A stretch of DNA of 55,151 nt, from NCBI GenBank assembly GCA_013178185.1, contig JABLXC010000025.1, positions 1 through 55,151 of the forward strand, written 5' to 3'. Shown here piece by piece: positions 52,567 through 55,151 of this stretch. Source of the DNA: Anaerolineae bacterium (GTDB lineage Bacteria; Chloroflexota; Anaerolineae; Anaerolineales; Anaerolineaceae). Position 1 is the stretch's first letter, and each line of letters begins with the position of its first letter. The position numbers and the translations under genes are program-made. The notes beneath the pieces were generated by a model. That model did no database searches. It had not been told where the DNA came from and saw only the letters and a program-made list of their open reading frames with translations.

Positions 52567-53991
52567 ATGCGAATCTCTCGAACGATCCCTCTCCTGATCC
52601 TGGCGCTGCTTCTTTTGCTTGTTTTGCAAACCGCCCCCGTGTTGGCAGAGTCGTCTGCCCAAAACCAGGTGATCATCTATTTCTTCTGGGGAGATGGCTG
52701 CCCTCACTGCGCTGCGGCCAAGCCTTTTCTGGAAGAACTGGTCAACAAACACCCTGGCGTTGAGTTGCGCTCCTTTGAAGTCTGGAACGTGCCTGAAAAC
52801 CAGCAGCTTCTCTTTGACATGGCGGATAAGTTTGGCTTTAAGCCCAGCGGCGTTCCGACCATTTTTATCGGCGACCAGTATTGGGTCGGCTACAACGATA
52901 CCATCGCTGCCCAAATTGCCGCGACTGTATCAAAATGCTCCAATGAGACCTGCCCGGATGCCGGGGAGGGCGTTGTTCCGGCAACAGCCGGGGAGAGCGC
53001 TGCTCCGGAGACCCTGGCGCCAACGAAGCCGCCCGCAACCGAGGAACAACCGGCGCAGGAACCCGCTCCCCAGGCGAAGACGAGCTTGCAGGAGCACCTC
53101 CTAAAGGTGCCCCTCATCGGGACGATTGACCTGGACAAACAATCGTTGGTACTGAGCACCCTGCTGATCTCCTTTGTGGATGGGTTCAACCCCTGTTCGC
53201 TGTGGGTGCTTTCGATGCTGTTGGCGCTGACGTTGCACACCGGCTCGCGCCGCAAGATTGTCATCATCGGCCTGGTCTTCCTGACAGTCACCGCCCTGAT
53301 TTATGCGCTTTTCATCGCGGGGCTGTTCAGCGTTTTGAGTTTCGTCAGTTACCTGGGCTGGGTCCAGGCGCTGATTGCCGTGATCGCCCTGGTGTTTGGG
53401 GCGATCAATATCAAGGATTATTTTTGGTATAAAGAAGGCGTCTCTTTCACTATTTCGGAAAAGCAGAAAGCTGGCATTTATCAAAAGATCCGCCGTATCG
53501 TCACCTCCAGCGATTCGCTGGTCGGGATGGTGAGCGCCACTGTTGTCCTGGCGGCAGGCGTATCGCTGGTCGAATTCTCCTGCACGGCCGGTTTTCCGGT
53601 CTTGTGGACCAACATTCTCACTGCCCAGGGCGTTGACACACTGACTTTTATCCTGCTTATCCTGTTGTATATGCTGATTTACCAGCTCGATGAACTGGTG
53701 ATCTTCTTCTCGGTCGTTTTCACGCTCAGAGCCAGCAAGCTGGAAGAAAAACACGGCCGCATCCTGAAGTTGATCGGCGGTGTGCTGATGCTGACGCTGG
53801 CGGTCGTGATGCTGATCAACCCGGCCCTGATGAACGATATCACCAACTCGCTGCTCATCTTTGGCGCTGCTTTTCTGGCGACCCTGTTGATCCTGCTGGT
53901 GCACCGCCGCATCCTGCCGGCTATGGGCGTCTGGATTGGTACAGAAGCGAAAAACAAAAAGCGCTCCCAACATCGCAGACATCGAAAGTAA
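52567..53991 (+). CDS. Thioredoxin-domain / CcdA-like membrane fusion protein
   Basis: An exported or anchored N-terminus (LLLVLQTAPVLA) leads to a thioredoxin-fold domain with the redox pair C45 and C48 (DGCPHC) and the cis-proline site KPSGVPTIFIG. A Pro/Ala/Thr/Glu linker follows. Then comes a membrane part of six to eight segments with cysteines in VDGFNPCSLWV and LVEFSCTAGFPV, where CcdA and DsbD have their two membrane cysteines. This looks like a DsbD-type shuttle of reducing power across the membrane. It could reduce haem-site cysteines of cytochromes; a cytochrome gene follows 11 bases later. The ATG at 52567 is preferred, but 52549 is possible. Confidence 0.85.
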   Translation: MRISRTIPLLILALLLLLVLQTAPVLAESSAQNQVIIYFFWGDGCPHCAAAKPFLEELVNKHPGVELRSFEVWNVPENQQLLFDMADKFGFKPSGVPTIFIGDQYWVGYNDTIAAQIAATVSKCSNETCPDAGEGVVPATAGESAAPETLAPTKPPATEEQPAQEPAPQAKTSLQEHLLKVPLIGTIDLDKQSLVLSTLLISFVDGFNPCSLWVLSMLLALTLHTGSRRKIVIIGLVFLTVTALIYALFIAGLFSVLSFVSYLGWVQALIAVIALVFGAINIKDYFWYKEGVSFTISEKQKAGIYQKIRRIVTSSDSLVGMVSATVVLAAGVSLVEFSCTAGFPVLWTNILTAQGVDTLTFILLILLYMLIYQLDELVIFFSVVFTLRASKLEEKHGRILKLIGGVLMLTLAVVMLINPALMNDITNSLLIFGAAFLATLLILLVHRRILPAMGVWIGTEAKNKKRSQHRRHRK

Positions 53992-54002
53992 CCTCTGCGA
54001 AC

Positions 54003-54764
54003 ATGGCCTTCCGGCGTTTTTCCCCGTTCGGTTTCCTGCTGGGGAGTTTAATCTTCCTCAGCCTGGCTGCCTGGACGACGCCCGACGCGGTGAAATCGCC
54101 GCTTCAAGAAGGCGGCCTCACCGCCACCCCAACGCTGAAACCGCCCCCTGAAAAGAGTTGGGTGATCATTGATCTGCCGCCGGATGCCAGCCAGGCCCAG
54201 TACGGCGCCGAGATATGGCGCTTAGTTTGCAGCGCCTGCCATGGTGACCGGGGCCAGGGGTTGACCGCCGAATGGCGCTCCACCTGGGGGCACCAGGATC
54301 AGAACTGCTGGCAGTCCAAATGTCACGGTTACAATCATCCTCCCGATGGGTTCCTGCTGCCGTATAGCCCGACCGTCGTGGGGGATAATGTCCTGACCCA
54401 CTATGGCACGGTGTTGGATCTGTACGACTATATCCTGCGGTACATGCCCTGGCACGACCCGAACAGCCTGCCGGAAAAAGACATCTGGGCGGTTACCGCC
54501 CATGTGCTGGCGCTCAATGGCATAGACCCCGGCCCGGAGCTGAACGCCGCCCAGGCCGCCCGCATCTCCCTCGGTGGGCCCCTTGCGCTTGCCCGAACGC
54601 CTGAAGAGATCGCCGCCGGGCCCCTCGCGCCGGAGCGATCCGCCGTCCCGCTACAACCCGCCCCACCGCAAGAGCCTCGAACCTTCAAGCTGCTCCTGCT
54701 GGCAGGGGGCGCTGTGCTGTTGGCGGCGCTGGCTACCCTGTGGGTGCGCCGGCGCCGTCCCTGA
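54003..54764 (+). CDS. Membrane-anchored cytochrome c with one CxxCH and one CX4CH site
   Basis: After a signal or anchor (FLLGSLIFLSLAAW) a c-type domain carries C76-H80 (CSACHGDRGQG) and a second, unusual site C102-C107-H108 (CWQSKCH) with four residues between the cysteines. A methionine or His ligand may come from the YMPWHD region. The C-terminus has a membrane segment (LLLLAGGAVLLAALATLWV) and an Arg-rich tail, so the domain is held at the outer face of the membrane. It follows the thioredoxin-CcdA-like gene closely and is probably co-transcribed. It may receive or donate electrons in respiration; its partner is not in view. Confidence 0.82.
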   Translation: MAFRRFSPFGFLLGSLIFLSLAAWTTPDAVKSPLQEGGLTATPTLKPPPEKSWVIIDLPPDASQAQYGAEIWRLVCSACHGDRGQGLTAEWRSTWGHQDQNCWQSKCHGYNHPPDGFLLPYSPTVVGDNVLTHYGTVLDLYDYILRYMPWHDPNSLPEKDIWAVTAHVLALNGIDPGPELNAAQAARISLGGPLALARTPEEIAAGPLAPERSAVPLQPAPPQEPRTFKLLLLAGGAVLLAALATLWVRRRRP

Positions 54765-54977
54765 GGGGGGTGAATCTACCGGCCTTGTCCGTTTGGCGCG
54801 AAAGATCTTTTGCTGCCTGTCTGTGTCTCGAAATGACACCCGCGCTGCGCGCAATGGCTAAGAAATCCTAGCCCCCCGCCATTTAAGTGAGCTTTTATCG
54901 CCCTTGGAACGGTCACGCGCTGTTTTGCGTAACGACGGGATGCAAAAATTTGTAAGCATGGTGCAAAGCGGGATGGA

Positions 54978-55006
54978 TTGTATCGCGTTAAATATTATGC
55001 TAAATT
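54978..55006 (+). promoter_or_regulatory. Possible promoter near the right edge
   Basis: A -35-like TTGTAT at 54978-54983 and a -10-like TAAATT at 55001-55006 are separated by 17 bases in an AT-rich patch. They precede the AAAGGAG site of the frame that starts at 55040. The match is moderate. Confidence 0.4.
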
Positions 55007-55039
55007 CTTGGTAACAAATTTAAAAGGAGTGGATAAACA

Positions 55040-55151
55040 TTGGGGTCAGATGAATTGGTAGACATGAGCCGGGTAATTGGGGAAGGCTCGCTTGTGAAGC
55101 TGACGTCGATTGAAGCAATACATGAACAGCTTCAGGGCAGCTTTGAGGGCC
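55040..55151 (+). CDS. 5' end of an unidentified gene leaving the window
   Basis: A TTG at 55040 lies nine bases after AAAGGAG and opens a frame that stays open to the window end (MGSDELVDMSRVIGEG then about 21 residues). An internal ATG at 55063 is an alternative. The visible part is polar, with no signal peptide. I do not recognise it. The promoter-like and ribosome-binding signals ahead of it support a real gene. Confidence 0.5.
   Translation, partial: MGSDELVDMSRVIGEGSLVKLTSIEAIHEQLQGSFEG

Overview
This window most likely comes from the chromosome of a bacterium of the phylum Chloroflexota, class Anaerolineae. That is an inference from gene content: secreted lipoproteins with Thr/Pro-rich linkers, a tungsten aldehyde oxidoreductase with its radical SAM partner, a C39-like lipoprotein of a type I associate with this group, and moderately high G+C. 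No rRNA, tRNA or CRISPR array was seen. The window appears to contain the chromosomal replication origin.

Layout. (1) 1-2906: the edge of an unidentified gene, a small structured terminator or RNA, and a leftward pyrimidine operon (a PyrF-PyrE fusion, then PyrD). (2) 2907-3659: a gene-free region with an AT-rich stretch and three perfect plus several near-perfect DnaA boxes, interpreted as oriC. (3) 3660-14741: origin-proximal genes, including a nucleotidyltransferase-like protein, a deoxynucleoside kinase, SSB, a membrane OB-fold protein, oligoendopeptidase F, a C39-like lipoprotein, the DNA polymerase III beta clamp (dnaN), a protein with a PEP-synthase-type ATP-grasp domain only, and an AIR-synthase-related protein. 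dnaA is not in the window. (4) 14799-19899: a polytopic GT-C-like protein, then a decaying stretch with an AraC/GyrI pseudogene and a frameshifted, truncated beta-helix surface protein. (5) 19845-29013: a leftward transporter operon (BMP lipoprotein, double ATPase, two permeases) ending in two tandem creatininase-family hydrolases, preceded by a NarL-type two-component system and an orphan receiver. (6) 29025-34850: a YbaK-type deacylase, two tandem GT-C glycosyltransferase-like paralogues and two secreted lipoproteins.

(7) 35045-39704: the most unusual block. It has its own promoter and encodes, in tight order, a two-cluster ferredoxin, an FAD/NAD(P)-type oxidoreductase, a histidine-rich membrane protein that may carry b haems, an exported cytochrome with 18 CxxCH sites, and a prolipoprotein diacylglyceryl transferase-like membrane protein lacking the expected catalytic residues. 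It reads as a possible route for electrons from cytoplasmic NAD(P)H or ferredoxin across the membrane to a haem wire. (8) 39691-46062: a lipoprotein, MutS2, PurA, another lipoprotein and a methyltransferase. (9) 46059-50082: a leftward tungsten-enzyme operon (aldehyde:ferredoxin oxidoreductase, SPASM radical SAM maturase, MoaD, MoaD-like protein) behind a consensus promoter and a long, foldable leader. (10) 50165-55151: an HDAC-family amidohydrolase, an Asp/Glu racemase, PanD, a thioredoxin-CcdA-like fusion, a membrane-anchored cytochrome c with an unusual CX4CH site, and the start of an unidentified gene.

Taken together, the genes suggest an anaerobic or microaerobic heterotroph with peptide and nitrogen-compound use, tungsten-dependent aldehyde metabolism and extracytoplasmic electron transfer. 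That lifestyle reading is inference.
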